The notes under the pieces: generated by a model
What the model was told of the DNA's origin: nothing
Seen by the model: the letters and a program-made list of their open reading frames with translations, nothing else
The model's database searches: none
Part shown: positions 32,092 to 43,683 of the stretch, in pieces
Layout: each line of letters starts with the position of its first letter
Numbering within the stretch: the stretch's first letter is position 1
Program-made: the position numbers and the translations under genes
Assembly (NCBI GenBank): GCA_003194525.1
Contig: NBIV01000020.1
Coordinates: forward strand, 1-64,000
Direction: 5' to 3'
Source: Gracilariopsis chorda
Lineage: Eukaryota > Rhodophyta > Florideophyceae > Gracilariales > Gracilariaceae
Length of the DNA: 64,000 nucleotides

Positions 32092-33370
32092 CTTCATTAA
32101 GTACACGCACCCAGCTGACAAAAATAGTGTTTTGTGTGTTCACGCAACCCAAAAATGATGCTTGCACACACAACAGGGGTGTCAAAAATTACCGATAGAA
32201 CCGTTTGCACCAGTTCCGTATCATGTGGACGACATGTGCAAATCATGCCGCAAAACATCTTCAAGCACGCAATACAGTATATGACACACAAAATAAAACC
32301 GCAAGTGTATATTCGCTTAGTACCTTGTAGCACTGCCACGTGTGTCCATCAGAGACAACAGACGTCTGGGAATAGATCTAAAGAGCTTTTGCATGTAACC
32401 TGCGGTCTAACTGAGCCAAACGTTAACAATGGACTCCTTCAAATCTTCAACATTGTCAAACTGGTTTCCGTTGACGCACACCTTCCTAATCATTAGTCCC
32501 CAAACATTTTCTATAATATTTAGCTCTGGAGACTTAGCCGGCCATGGTAGAGTACAAACTTGGTGTCCATATAGACAGTTTCGAGTATAATTAGAGCGAT
32601 AAATTGAAGCATTATCTTGTTGAAAGATCTATGTCGACATTGTTCCAAAACGTTCTGCAGTGTTCGGTAGTACACCAAGCTCCAAAGTCTCACAATACTT
32701 TCTAGAATCCTGAGTGCCTGTCAGAAACTTCAACTCACTCACACTGTAAGAAGATATAGCTCCCCATACCATCACCGAACTACCTCCTCCAACACGGGAG
32801 GACAAGCGTCTCGGCTCCTTCTTTAATCATGCCAATAATATGACAATCCATCCTGGTCATCTAAGTTAAACTTCTTCTCATCTGAGAACACAACTTTGTT
32901 CCAAAAATAATCCCCCTATGAAATATTGCGCCGGGCCCATTCAATACGTGCAACTATATGAGCTTCGATCATCTTTGGGCTCTGCATCATCTTGGCTTAT
33001 TTTAGAGTCTCACCTTCTTTGAGTAGCTGCTGTACGCGGTGGACAGATACCTGCAGATTAAGATTTTTCACGTCAGAAGCACTGGAATTTCCTTATCGTG
33101 CTTCGCGTAGAGCATGATGTTGCTGCGGATATATTCTTCGGAGATTTTTCGCAATAGAAGATGGTTTATGCTTGGTTCTTGGACCGAGGAAGCTGCATAC
33201 AGCTCCTAAAAAGTTCTGTACATGATCAGCTATCTGTCGGAGGGACAGTCCTTCCTCGCAGAGTGCAGATATTTGCTCTTTTTCGTATTCGGTCAAGTGC
33301 TTTCGTATTTGCCATTTTTGGAGCTACAAATGACATAGGAGTGAAGAGGACTACGGGCAGTAACAGATAC
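32092..33370 (-). mobile_element. Tc1/mariner-type DNA transposon remnant
   Basis: Minus-strand transposase pieces in the right order. The N-terminal helix-turn-helix is at 33296-33150 (TEYEKEQISALCEEGLSLRQ, IADHVQ). DDE blocks follow: [16 protein letters not shown] near 32880 (first Asp), FQQDNAS near 32618 (second Asp), and WPAKSPELNIIENVWG near 32530-32490 (Glu). All three acidic residues are present, but the frame is broken by several indels and stops. A possible left end is TACAGTGCCCTAAACTTC (32081-32098); the right end near 33350-33365 matches it only loosely. Not autonomous now. Confidence 0.75.
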
Positions 33371-33379
33371 TAAGAAGTA

Positions 33380-34040
33380 TGAGGCAAGAGATTTGAATTG
33401 TGAGGAAATTTCGCCTTTTCCATGACATGTGTCATACTATTTTGTGTGTTTAAAGGACTTTTATGACATGTTATATTAATATACAGAACCCTAGATGATT
33501 TCTATGGGAAGAAGTGACTACAAATGTTATTGGTAGGCTAATGTTGAAGGTACAAGCACAACTCTGTGCGGCGCCTGCATGCTCCATTTGAAAATGAAGG
33601 CTTGTTGCATGGTGTGCTTAAAGCAGTTGCGCGCACTGTATGAATATGAAAACCAGCGAACTAGTTTTGGTTTTCTCTCTTGCACCCTTTTCGTTGCTCA
33701 GAACTTCGGGTTCCGTTTCAAGCAGACAACTTTCATTTTAGCTGAATTGTTTAACGATCTACATGCAAACTTTTCTGTGTTTCCAACTCAGAGATGGGAC
33801 TTCTCACCCCATGGAATTGTCTTGTGTCCAATCAAGTGCCAGAAAGTAGTAGACGATAGCAAAAGATAGCGCTTCGTCTACGCCACGGTGCACAGACGTA
33901 ACATTGAGATGGATAACAATTCTTGGTTGGCCACGGGCAAGGCAAACTGAAATATAATAGGATAAGAACAAGCCTAGCCAAGCATATAACCAGAGATGGT
34001 TAGACATACAGCTCTAACGCTGGCTTTGTTTCCAGTTACA
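33380..34040. other. Intergenic, nothing recognised
   Basis: Short frames only. One 96-codon frame at 33579-33869 (plus) has no recognisable feature. Confidence 0.4.
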
Positions 34041-34724
34041 GCTCATGGTACAAAACATGGAACTCTTCAAATGCAGCGGACTTCAAAAGAGCACCCTATA
34101 CAGCAAAAAGGGTGATGGGCTTACGCGGTGTCCGGGTGCCGATACAGGTCGACGGTACCCCATTCGAACCTGCAGGGCATGCTTTCATATCGTGAGAGGC
34201 ATGCAGACGGGTATGTCATCGGTGCCGTACTGACCATGGGGCATACACGAAGTGTGTTCGGTGAAAGGTTCAGTAGCATGCACCCCTGCATCATTCGTGA
34301 TAGATCATATGGACGGAAGTTTTAGGACTGGTAATGAGAATACATGCCTTCAAAGCACTGTTTGGTTTGCGTTAATAATGATTGGTATAAGAAACGTATG
34401 GGCATTGCGCTCACCGACGAAGTATCCAAACGCAACGGTTTGTACGACCAAGAAAACAGAGAACTGAGGTATATTGACAAGGTTCATTATGTACCTGAGG
34501 ATTACTTGCAGCGATAAGAGTATGGCTTGCGCGTGTATGAAGTTCCCACCTATTATGCGCGGAACTGCAATGAAACGCAGTGAGGTTGGAGCCCCAGGCA
34601 GGTGAACAGTATATCGAAACCAGGTTTGTACAAAGCGTTAGCTTTGAAAGATATAATCGGTGAACTAATGCGCTGTTGCGTTCAATTACAACCCCACTCT
34701 GATTCGAATGTGCTTGTTCTCCAC
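34040..34724 (+). pseudogene. Coding relic of unknown family, left part
   Basis: Plus-strand sequence with protein-like patches (for example VRVPIQVDGTPFEPAGHAF near 34130, ALTDEVSKRNGLYDQENREL near 34410, VHYVPEDYLQR near 34480). It is broken in several places and is cut at its right by a copia element; the relic continues on the far side. No family recognised. A capsid-like protein of an integrated virus is one possibility. Confidence 0.4.
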
Positions 34725-34845
34725 TGAGACGAAAGCTCGCCATCCTCTCCCGACCGTCGCCACTCCCGTGCGGCAGCGGCCGGTGCATATTTTATTTGGT
34801 GGTGCCTAGCTACTGACAGCTGTCTATCTTACGTGGTATTGCTGT
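34725..34845 (-). repeat. 3' LTR of copia C1
   Basis: 121 bases, TGAGACGAAAGC at the left edge and GGTATTGCTGT at the right edge (plus-strand reading). About 96 % identical to 39277-39397. The pol reading frame ends just inside it (PHSNTT). Confidence 0.9.
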
Positions 34846-36655
34846 GGGGCGTCTTCGGCGTCTCGTGCGATGGTTCGTCAAGGGTGGTGGCGTGCTTTCC
34901 TGCGCTTGCCCTTGCATTCGTAGCCTTTTTTGGCGTCTCACTCCCCTGAATGCGAGGGGGAGCGGCAGGAATGACGCCGATGTTGTGCATGTGCTTCAGG
35001 AATAGGGGTTTGGGTAGTTGTTTGGTTAGTGCATCAGCATGCATTTGATAACCCGGTATGTGTATGAGCCTGAACCGTTTGTTCAAGACATGGTCTTGTA
35101 AGAAGTGATGTTTGATATCAATGTGCTTTCTTTTCTTGGTTGGCGCAGTACTGTTGCCAATTTGCACCGCGGACTCATTGTCCACGTAGAGAGTGGGTTG
35201 CAGCGTGGGTGGGTGTGGGATCTCTTGTAGCAAGTTCTGCAGCCAGAGCAAATCTTGTGCAGCTCTAGCTGCTGATACATATTCGGCTTCACAGGTGGAC
35301 ATTGCAACGGTGTGTTGGTTTTGTGCAACCCCGTATATAGTGCTGTCGCCAAGTTGGTGGACATGTCCACTTATTGATTTTCGCGACGTTTTGCAGGTTG
35401 CAAAGTCGGCATCGGCGTATGTTATCAGTTGATGGGTCGGTCGTTTCGGGAATAGTAGGCCGTGATGCGGTGTGCTTCCGACGTACTTAACTGCGGCTTT
35501 GAGTAGGTTCCACTGTCTTGCTGTAGGTTTTTGCAGCGCTCATGCAAGAGAAGAGGTGGCAAACGCGATGTCGGGGCGGGTGGAATCGGCGAGGTATCGC
35601 AAGTCGCCGACAGCTTCGCGGTATAGTGAGGCGACTTTGGAATATCCGGGTTCGGTTTTGGCGGGAGCATCGTAGGCAACACCTGATGGATAGGGTGTAG
35701 CTGTTGGGTTGGCGGTCTGGAGTCGTAGCTTTGCCTGCAATTTACTGATGAATGAAGGCTGGGATACGTGTATGCCGTCGTCAGTGCGACGGATCCTCCA
35801 GTTCAGGCAGTTGGCGGGAAATCCAAGTCGGTTCACTTTGTACTTAAGTGATAGCATTCGATGAACCTCATTGGATGCGACGGGATGGGAGGCGGTGACG
35901 AGAAAGTCACCAGTCGATACGGCCATTAGTGCACAATGTCCTTGATGTCCGATGATGTAGAGCGAGGGGTCGGACTTGGCCTGTTGGGCACCATGTCGGA
36001 TGAGAAACTGCTTTAGCGCGGTTGAGTAAATATTTCCAGCCGGTGGTGATCCATAGAGGTTGAGCAGAAGTTTCCCGGCTGGCTGAGAGTGTTTGTAGCT
36101 GCCATCGAATCGCGCTGGTTGCCATACAAATACCTCTTTCGATGGATCGTATTTTTCGTGGAGGTAGGCACTTCTTATGTCGAAGTGTTCGAGATGTATA
36201 TCGTGTGCTGCAGCCAATGCAAGGATTACTCGTATTGTTGTTTTGTCGGCCATGTATGAAGCCGTGTGTTGTGAGTCGTAGTGGATGTGTGGCTTCATTC
36301 GGTCACCTCGCACGGAGCATCGTGCTTTGCGCTGGATGGAGGTCGGGGTTTGTCGCTTGTATCGGTATGTCCATGTTGTTGGTACTATGTACTGCCGTTG
36401 TGGGAGGGGTTGGGCAGTCCAATTGATGGCTTTCGTGGCATCCAGTGTTTCTAATTTCGTGTCATGGGCTTTTTTCCATTCCGCAGCGTCCGGGTATTGC
36501 CTGGCGTGTTTTGTGGTTTTCGGTGGGGGCGTGCTGGTGGTAATGCTTGTGGGGATTTGGGTTTGGGGGGTCCGTCGTGATCTGTGGATGTTTCGCTGGG
36601 TTTTGTGATTGGATTTGTGTTGGACTGCTTTGGACACACGGTTTGTGTCGCGCAT
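34829..36655 (-). pseudogene. Reverse transcriptase and RNase H of copia C1
   Basis: Typical copia RT: EWKKAHDTKLETLDATKAIN, HFDIRSAYLHEKYDP, LYGSPPAGNIYSTALKQFL. Then come the inter-domain LRYLADSTRPDIAF and the RNase H end MSTCEAEYVSAARAAQDLLW with YVDNESAVQIG. It has a few breaks and ends inside the LTR. Confidence 0.85.
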
Positions 36656-38167
36656 GGGTCTAGGTGAGGGTGATAGGGGTGAAAGTCAGAGGTCCTGGCT
36701 ATGTGATATTTTCTTGTGCGGATGTTCATAACGCCTATGTGGTTTTCGTCAATGCCGTGCATATATCGCACAGGTTCCGCTCGCCGCTGTAATTTGTGTT
36801 TGTTCGGGAGGAGGGATGGTATGGATCCCAATTCGCCGAAGTCAATAATTTTTGCTATTCTTGGAGGTTTCCGGTGCCAAGCAGTGTGGGGAAGATTTTC
36901 GATTGCTGTATGGTATGTGATATTGTATTTGAAGGCAGCGTCAAGCAGCGCAGCGCCCCAATATGTTTCGTCCAGCTTACTGTGTATCAGTGCTGATCTG
37001 GCAGTCCGCATGAGTGTTTGGTCAATCCTTTCCGCTAGCGCATTTTCTTGTGGTGTTTAGGGAATCGTAGGCGAGAGGGTGATGCCGTGCTGTTGGAGGA
37101 AGTGCTTCGTCTGCCTTGATGTGTATTCAGCGGCGTTGTCGCATCAAAATAAGTGAGGATAGCGGCCTTTGTGGTTGCAAATGGTCTCAATATGCTGCAT
37201 GATCGCGTTGAAAACCTCCTTTCGGGAGGCAAGGAGGGCTAGAAAAAAGGTACCTAGTTGCAGTGTCCATGAATTTGATCGCATATTTGTTGTTGTTGAT
37301 TCGCGCCGGTGGCGAAATGGGTTCGATTACGTCGGAGGACACCTGTTTACCAGGGATGGTGGTGTGTGTCGTTTTTGGGTGCGGAGATGGGCGCAGTTTC
37401 GCTGTATGGCAGCTGCTGCAGGTGATGGGCACAGTTTTTGCCAATATCTCAGGGATATTGGGTAGCAGCCGTTGCTTTGCTATTTTCTGGATCGTGCGTG
37501 GATGGGGGTGTCCTAGTCTCAAGTGCCGATCGTGCATCAGTTTTACGTGGGTTTGTTTCGCCTCTGAATGCGTGTCGATGGCAATGCTGTGGAGAGGTTT
37601 TGGTAGCGCTGGTTGGGTGGTCGGTATGAAGAACGCTGATTGCTTTGTATTGGTGCTCGTGGTGGTTGCCTGGTGTGGTTGTTGTGGCTTGCATGGCGCC
37701 CGTTTGCGCGTTGGTCGGTGACGAGTATGGGGTATTGTGCGCGTGCCATATGCTGATAACGTGTCCTTTATTTGCGGTCTGCAACGCATTCTTGTGGTGT
37801 TCAGTACATAAGTGCCATTGGTGTGATTGGCGGAAGCGATAACTTTGTCGTTGTTTCGACGGTCATGGATGAATGCTGACTTTGGAAAGAATGATACTTT
37901 GTCACATACCCGTGCTAGGTCGTGAACGGAGATGAGATTTGATTGCAGAGAATATAGAGCTGTCCGGATTGTGATCGGTTTATTGCCCGTTGGCAGCGTT
38001 ACCTGTCCACGGTGTGTTACGTTTACCGTTCGACCGTCGGCAGTTTTGGTAGTGAGTGGTGTGTTCAGCGGTTGCAGCTCAGTTTTGTTAGTGATATAAG
38101 AAGAGTGGGCTGCGGAGTCGTGAGCATATATCTTACCGTCTTGTGGATTATCAGCATGCGGCTGCAT
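36451..38167 (-). pseudogene. Protease and integrase of copia C1
   Basis: The protease core HDSAAHSSYI sits near 38115. The GAG-pre-integrase zinc domain is near 37520-37360 (HLRLGHPHPRTIQKIAKQRL, then CSSCHTAK), and the integrase core start follows with YAIKFMDTATRYLF. The 36.5-37.0 kb stretch shows the integrase C-terminal half (SKLDETYWGAALLDAAFKYN). A few breaks. Confidence 0.8.
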
Positions 38168-38571
38168 GGCCTGTTCGATCGATGACAGGCGAACGGCGAG
38201 TTATTCTAATTCGGGATTGATGCAGTCGTCCATTCGCATTGCTCTAGCCTGATATTGTTGTGGAGGCTGCCCAACTCTGCGGTGACCTCGGCATTCGTTT
38301 GTGTTGTGCGTGCCAGATGCGTGAAATGTGCACCAAGGCCCTTTCCATCCTTCTGGCTTAGGGCATCGTTTGTCCATCGGGTTGGTGAGCTGAAATGGTC
38401 TGGCACGTGCAAAGCGAGGTTGCAGTGGCCATGAAGTTTACTGGCATAGATCCACTCTGTGTGGGGGAGGCGGGACGTTTGGGCTTGGTTGAGAATCGTC
38501 TTGGAGTAAGAGAGCTTGTCTTATGTGGTTCGCGAATGATTAAATGGTTGCAGGTGGGTTGCCTGTGAGTA

Positions 38572-39255
38572 CTATGGCAAGCGTTGTAAATCGGGGTGTC
38601 TTCTGAGTCCTTTTATCATGAAGTTTATCGTGGTGCCCTCAGCTTGGATATTTGGATATGCGGCGTTTTTCATTTTGGTTCGGACGAGTTCGTGTTGCTC
38701 GATGTATTTGTCTAGGTCCGTACCAGGGAGGACGAATATGCTACGTGCCTCGGCTTCGAGTACGTTGTGGTTTTGGCGATTTTTTTTCGCTATATGTGAT
38801 TCGATGAGTTGAAGAATTTCAAACGGAGATAGTTGGACGAAGTCTCCGGTGAGTTTTGTGGCGATGGTCTCTGGGATGTTTTGGATGACTAAGGCCTTGA
38901 TTTTGTTGATTTTGGTGATATGTGTTTCGAGTTGTGCAGGGTTGACGGGCGGTATGATTGTTTGGGTTGTAATAAGGTTGGACGCATCGAAGAGGGATGC
39001 GTTGATGGTGAGTGCGGACTTCCAAAATTGGAAGTTGTTGTAGGAGAGGCTTGGTAGTTTCGGATGGTCGTTGGACATTTTGGCGATGTGCTGTGTGGTG
39101 TCGGTAGGGTGTGTGTGGTCTGTTTCGTTGATTTGAGTGTTGTGGAGCAAGTGTTGGATATACTCTTGTTCTTCGATTCGGTGCGCTTGCCGTTGTTGGC
39201 GGAGGGATCGTTCGCTTTGGTGTTGATCTTCAGTGGGGAGGCTGGGTGGGGTCAT
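38572..39255 (-). pseudogene. Gag of copia C1
   Basis: Starts at the ATG at 39255 (MTPPSLPTEDQ), just after the primer site. It contains the copia Gag pattern NNFQFWKSALTINASLF, a block of helices, and EIAxx-type spacing to a C-terminal NFMIKGLRRHPDLQ. It is broken at its end. Little more than the Gag core is left. Confidence 0.7.
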
Positions 39256-39263
39256 GCGGTAAA

Positions 39264-39276
39264 TGGGCCTATAACC
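39264..39276 (-). other. Primer-binding site, half-tRNA(iMet) type
   Basis: Minus strand reads GGTTATAGGCCCA immediately after the LTR. This is one mismatch from GGTTATGGGCCCA, the complement of the anticodon-arm part of initiator tRNA-Met. The same internal tRNA fragment is used by Drosophila copia. Confidence 0.65.
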
Positions 39277-39397
39277 TGAGACGAAAGCTCGCGATCCTCT
39301 CCCGACCGTCGCCACTCCCGTGCGGCGGTGGCCAGTGCATATTTTTTTTGGTGGTGCCTAGCTACTGACAGCTGTCTATCTTACGTGGTATTGCTGT
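39277..39397 (-). repeat. 5' LTR of copia C1
   Basis: 121 bases, about five substitutions and no indel relative to the left copy. On the minus strand it ends ...GTCTCA, directly followed by the primer-binding site. Confidence 0.9.
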
Positions 39398-39962
39398 TCT
39401 GCGTCTCACCCACGACACAATAGAGGCCATTTATGCATTGAACCAATACTCCTTGAGGCACCCAAAACAAGTCATTCGTCTATTAAGTCCCGCACACCGC
39501 CCGACGTTCCAGACCATGCCTGTTCACTGTATTGTTTCTGAAACAATGATGGTTTTCAACACTAAAAAGTTCTGCTTAGATGCGTCGGTTCTGAATGGAG
39601 TGGATCAACCGGTCTCCTATCAATATATCAAGTACGCACTGCTTTCAAGTGAGGTACCAGCGTATATGGACCAGAACGATGCGGCAAAGTTGGCGCACCA
39701 AAGTGCTAATGCCCTAGCGCTGGTAAACCTGCGACGATGGGAGACTGTAGCTCAATAGAACTTGCCTTTATACAGAAGCGAGAGGGTTAGACATTACGGT
39801 GCAACGTAATGCTAATTTAGAGGGCGGGGCACTGAAATTTTTAGCTTTTAGCGGTGCTGCCGCCCTGCACTAGATTCCTATCGGGCGTGGCGTGTCCCCG
39901 TTGGCACTCTTGGCTGACTGCAATGCGCTGGCACGTGTACAGTTGTACGATTATGTAGCTTA
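39398..39962 (+). pseudogene. Coding relic of unknown family, right part
   Basis: Starts abruptly at the copia LTR and stays open for about 120 codons (for example THDTIEAIYALNQYSLRHPK, VIRLLSPAHRPTFQTMPVHC, YIKYALLSSEVPAYMDQNDA). Further patches follow to 39962 (GGALKFLAFSGAAALH, GRGVSPLALLADCNALARVQ). It has a few breaks. The natural composition argues for a once real protein. It has no recognised domain. Possibly from an integrated virus; not proven. Confidence 0.45.
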
Positions 39963-40255
39963 ATTAGGAAATACTCTAACCATAGAACAGCTGTCGTAGC
40001 AGCCAGCGATGTTAGTCTGCCAAGCTCACGATCCACCTTCTAAGTAAAGTCCACCACACTCTCGGTGGTTTCACAACTCTAGTTTTGATATTGCAACGTA
40101 AGTCCTCACAGGCTTACTCCCGTTTCAACGCCGACAATACAGGCTAGAGCCTGCAGAACTATGGTACTCGGGGCCAACTTTGCGTCCCACACTCGCCTGG
40201 TACTACCCATTCAGTTCTCGTCGTTACCAGCCTTCGGCCGCAACGCGCACTGTCA

Positions 40256-40645
40256 CTAAACCCAGTGGGGTATTGGCAATCGTGCCGCTTGAATAGACAG
40301 CCAATCTATATTTTTGGCCTCATACTTGGTTGTGGACGCGAAACCTGGGTAGTGCACATCGCTCACTTTAACTGTCAGACGGCGCATCCGTAGCAGACAA
40401 AAAAATTCTGAGCTCTGCCGCAATCTCAGGGATACCCTGCTTTTCTGTTGCCACCCGTTGGGTGTCCGGTTGAAGTGTCGTACATGACACAGGCGTACGC
40501 CCTCTTCCGGGCGCTGGTGCAATCTCGGGGCTGTACCCACTTCCTGCGCCGCAACGAGTCCTTCCTGATCTACAGATAGGTGTGGTGCAAAACCAAGCCC
40601 ACGAAGATGACCACGAAAGGTGTCCGCATTCTCTTCACTGTACAC
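40256..40645 (-). CDS. Unidentified 129-codon open frame
   Basis: Open frame with an ATG at 40645, rich in Arg and Leu (LRGLGFAPHLSVDQEGLVAA, VSDVHYPGFASTTKYEAKNI). No domain or relative recognised. The surroundings are decayed repeats, so it may itself be an element fragment. The upstream 40646-41098 stretch shows no gene. Confidence 0.25.
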   Translation of the reverse strand: MYSEENADTFRGHLRGLGFAPHLSVDQEGLVAAQEVGTAPRLHQRPEEGVRLCHVRHFNRTPNGWQQKSRVSLRLRQSSEFFCLLRMRRLTVKVSDVHYPGFASTTKYEAKNIDWLSIQAARLPIPHWV

Positions 40646-41098
40646 TTTAGAATCAGAAATAGAGCGCTAGGATAGGATGAGCACTCTCCAGTGGGCGTAT
40701 CTCCGGGCGATCGCTTCTCGACTTGGGAATGCAGCGGAAAGCAATAGAAAGTATCTGTGTCCACGAACGGTAGGTCCTGGAAGTGGAAAAGGTGGTGCCA
40801 GAGGCCATACATGTGGTGTACTACCCCCAGACGGAAGATGGAACACGAGGGTGTTCGAGGTCCTCCTCTTCGTAGAGGGCAGGGCAGCGACGGAACCACC
40901 TGCATTGATTACACGAGCCGGGTGTAACTCGAGGACTCACTTCATGACTTACGCACAGGTGTGAGAGTGGCTCAGGAACGATATAAACGTGCAGAGTGGT
41001 GGCGGTACGGGGAGAGAGATGACTCGGGCGAGGTCTGAACGAAGAGTCACCAATAAGCTCAATAATTACAACCAGTATAACAGAAAAATAACAATAGA

Positions 41099-43330
41099 AT
41101 GAAACACACAGTAAGAGACACACACAAGTCTATAAATCTGGTTGAAAGCGCCAGAAGTTCGACGAGTACTCCTACAGAGAGCACCGACTTTCCGAAGGAC
41201 GATATCGTGCGCCAGGGGTTCTTCAATAAGATCCAAACACTCGCTTGTGCGAATGTTATTGACGAAGATGGCCTGAGCTCACCTACCTAAGTGAGGTGCG
41301 GGCTCTTAACCCTGTCCTGCAAAGTCTATATAGATAAATAAAGAAATATAGAAATAGGTGCACAGTGTCCTTAAAGAGGGTCGCCTGCACGCATACACGT
41401 GTGTTATTCTTATTCTTGTCAACATTGTCCAGTTAGCACAGTACCAATTGTTCCAAGCCCACTGCATTTGGGAATTGCTGCTCATACACCTGGGCCAGTC
41501 CGCGACTCCTCGCGATGGATGTATGAGGGGATATATCCGCAGGTACCACAAAAAGCGTTGCTCTATATATCCCCATCCTGAGGCACAAAATCTTCTCTAA
41601 GTGAGATGTCAACCCGTCGCGCCGGACAGCGTAAGTAGCCTCCAAGAGTAGGCACTCAACCTAAATTGGTGAAAAGCACGCAAAAGCGAATAAATCCTCG
41701 ACCGTGACAGACAGTCCCAATGTTCAACGGCCTTTTCCCACCATTAAAATTTCTACGCCTACAGCAGTGATGAATTTCAAAAAACCCAACAACGGGGGCC
41801 AGGCTTCTAATGCAGGCTACTTCTCGGATTTCCAGACTGCACCTCTCCTTTCGCACAGTAGTAAAACAAACCTACCTAATCATCCGAGTCCTGCTGGTAG
41901 CACTGTGGGCGCGTCGTCGGCCGTTCGGATCGTTCTTTTCATTGCGCCGATGACGAGTACTTAGCCATCTTACAATGAGTTGATATCCGTGGACCCACGC
42001 GTCGAACGTGTCCGATATCGCGGGGCTCCGTGGTTTCACCCAACTGGAGCTCAAGAAGAGGACTTGATCGAGTGGTACGTTGATCGCAATAAGATGTTTC
42101 CAGGCTATCTCCATGTTTGGGTGAACTACTGTTTTGACTGGCAGAACTGCACAACCATGCCCAAAGACGTGGTGATCCACGACCGAGGTGGGAGGGATTC
42201 TCAAGCTCAAACAAGTATGATCCATTTAACGTATCAACGACTTGGTTCGACGCAGTCAGAAAATCGTATTCCGGAAGAGTACGGGCTCGATGTACCTTTG
42301 TGTCGCACAAAAGACAAAATTGGATTTGGACACCGGTTGGTAGAGCTCGCGCAAATGTTTCCCAATATTGGGCAAGCCGCTCAGGTTAACCTGAGGTATC
42401 TTTGTTGGGTTCGTCCCATCATCTCTGCGTATTTCCGATATCTTCATCTCTTGTTGCGGTCCACTTTCTTGCAGATGATCTGCTTCTAACGTCGAGCACG
42501 ATCCCAATTTTGCCATATGATAGCGTATCAGAACTTCGAGGTGGAGATCATCTGACCGCAGTACATGAGTGGGCGCTATGTGCCCTTCGCAAGATTTTGG
42601 CGACGTAGAAAGCCTGTCTGGGTTGATACATTGCGTTTTTGCCTTGTTTCACCTAATTGGGTAGACTCTGCAACAATCCGTTCTCAGGGTGGTACTTCGT
42701 TTTCCTCACAGATTTGGTAGCCCACGCTGCTGCATTCCTTCTGCTTGAAGTTTATGACCAGTACAGACTATGTTTCCTTCCAATAGGATGTAAAAACTTT
42801 CCCCATGTGTTAGATCTCTCTCTGGTTTTGGGAGAGGGGGGCAACTATACTGAAATGATCTCCCTATTGGATTCCATGGACCAGAGTGAATGGAATGCAT
42901 TAATCATTCAATCTATTCAAATAAATCAGGGGTCTAGTCCAGCACACCGTTCAATAGAGCTCTGTACGTCTTTGGCGAGAGATGACGTGTTCTACGACCC
43001 GTGGCAACAGACCTTCATTTCTGCATTGCAAGCAACCGCGTTACAGGATTCTCAGCGAGTAGTTCCACTGTGTCATCCGAGGAGCTACATCATGATAGCT
43101 GGGTATTTTCACCCTTCTTAGGAGGACGATCCCACGGTGAAAGACGATACGTGCGTGGGTACAACCGGTGGTGGAGTCCTTCTTTTTCCTGAGAATCCGG
43201 CTCAAGTAGCCCATAATTTTCAAGCACAACCCGTGCCTTCTCCAGGTATGCCAAGTCCAATCCCGGGTGGTGGTGGTGCGGTTAACGGTGGTGGTTCAGC
43301 TGGTATGGCCGTTCCGAAGGACTAGGTAGC
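41099..43330 (+). pseudogene. Block of coding relics of unknown, possibly viral, origin
   Basis: Plus-strand open stretches follow each other: 41099-41290 (ends NVIDEDGLSSPT), 41704-41964, 41980-42489 (RYRGAPWFHPTGAQEEDLIE, YLHVWVNYCFDWQNCTTMPK), 42657-43121 (LISLLDSMDQSEWNALIIQS-like), and 43137-43325 ending in a Pro/Gly-rich tail. Composition is protein-like throughout. It has perhaps half a dozen breaks. No reverse transcriptase, integrase or transposase motif is seen. A capsid-type protein from an integrated dsRNA virus is one guess; an unknown element or host gene is equally open. Confidence 0.4.
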
Positions 43331-43683
43331 GCCTATGGTGACTGATTCCGGTTCCACCCGTGCTGCAATCATCATGCAGTTCCTGACGGAGTTGGAGGTA
43401 GGTACCTCTGGCTCGTCCGGTGACCTCAGATAGATGCGGGCGCCCCACTGTCCCGAATTGGGTAGGGCGGCAACACACCTTCTGGGCCCCAGTGTACCAG
43501 GGCACCTTTTCCTTGAGAGGTTCGACCCAATAAAGCTTGGTTGTTGTATCTCTCATAAGCAGGATGCAACGTAGATATCCCTTGTATGACCTTGACCGAT
43601 AGACGAGAGTAAACTCTGACTAACCCAGGCCAAATTTTCTGTTAGGTATACCTCTTTTTGTCAAGGCTCTTTTATCCATCTTC

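Larger units (their letters stand above)
34725..39397 (-). mobile_element. Ty1/copia element C1, complete with both LTRs
   Basis: Minus-strand element of 4.67 kb with matching 121-bp LTRs, a half-tRNA primer site, gag, protease, integrase, reverse transcriptase and RNase H in copia order. The LTRs differ at about 5 of 121 positions, so it is fairly recent in evolutionary terms though its coding region is broken at several places. It interrupts an older coding relic whose parts lie on both sides. A clean target duplication could not be defined; TTCTCC and TTCTGC flank the ends. Confidence 0.9.

Noticed and set aside
32081-33365. Terminal inverted repeats for the Tc1/mariner remnant
   Set aside because: The left end looks plausible (TACAGTGCCC) but the candidate right end matches only in scattered bases, so the ends are not claimed.
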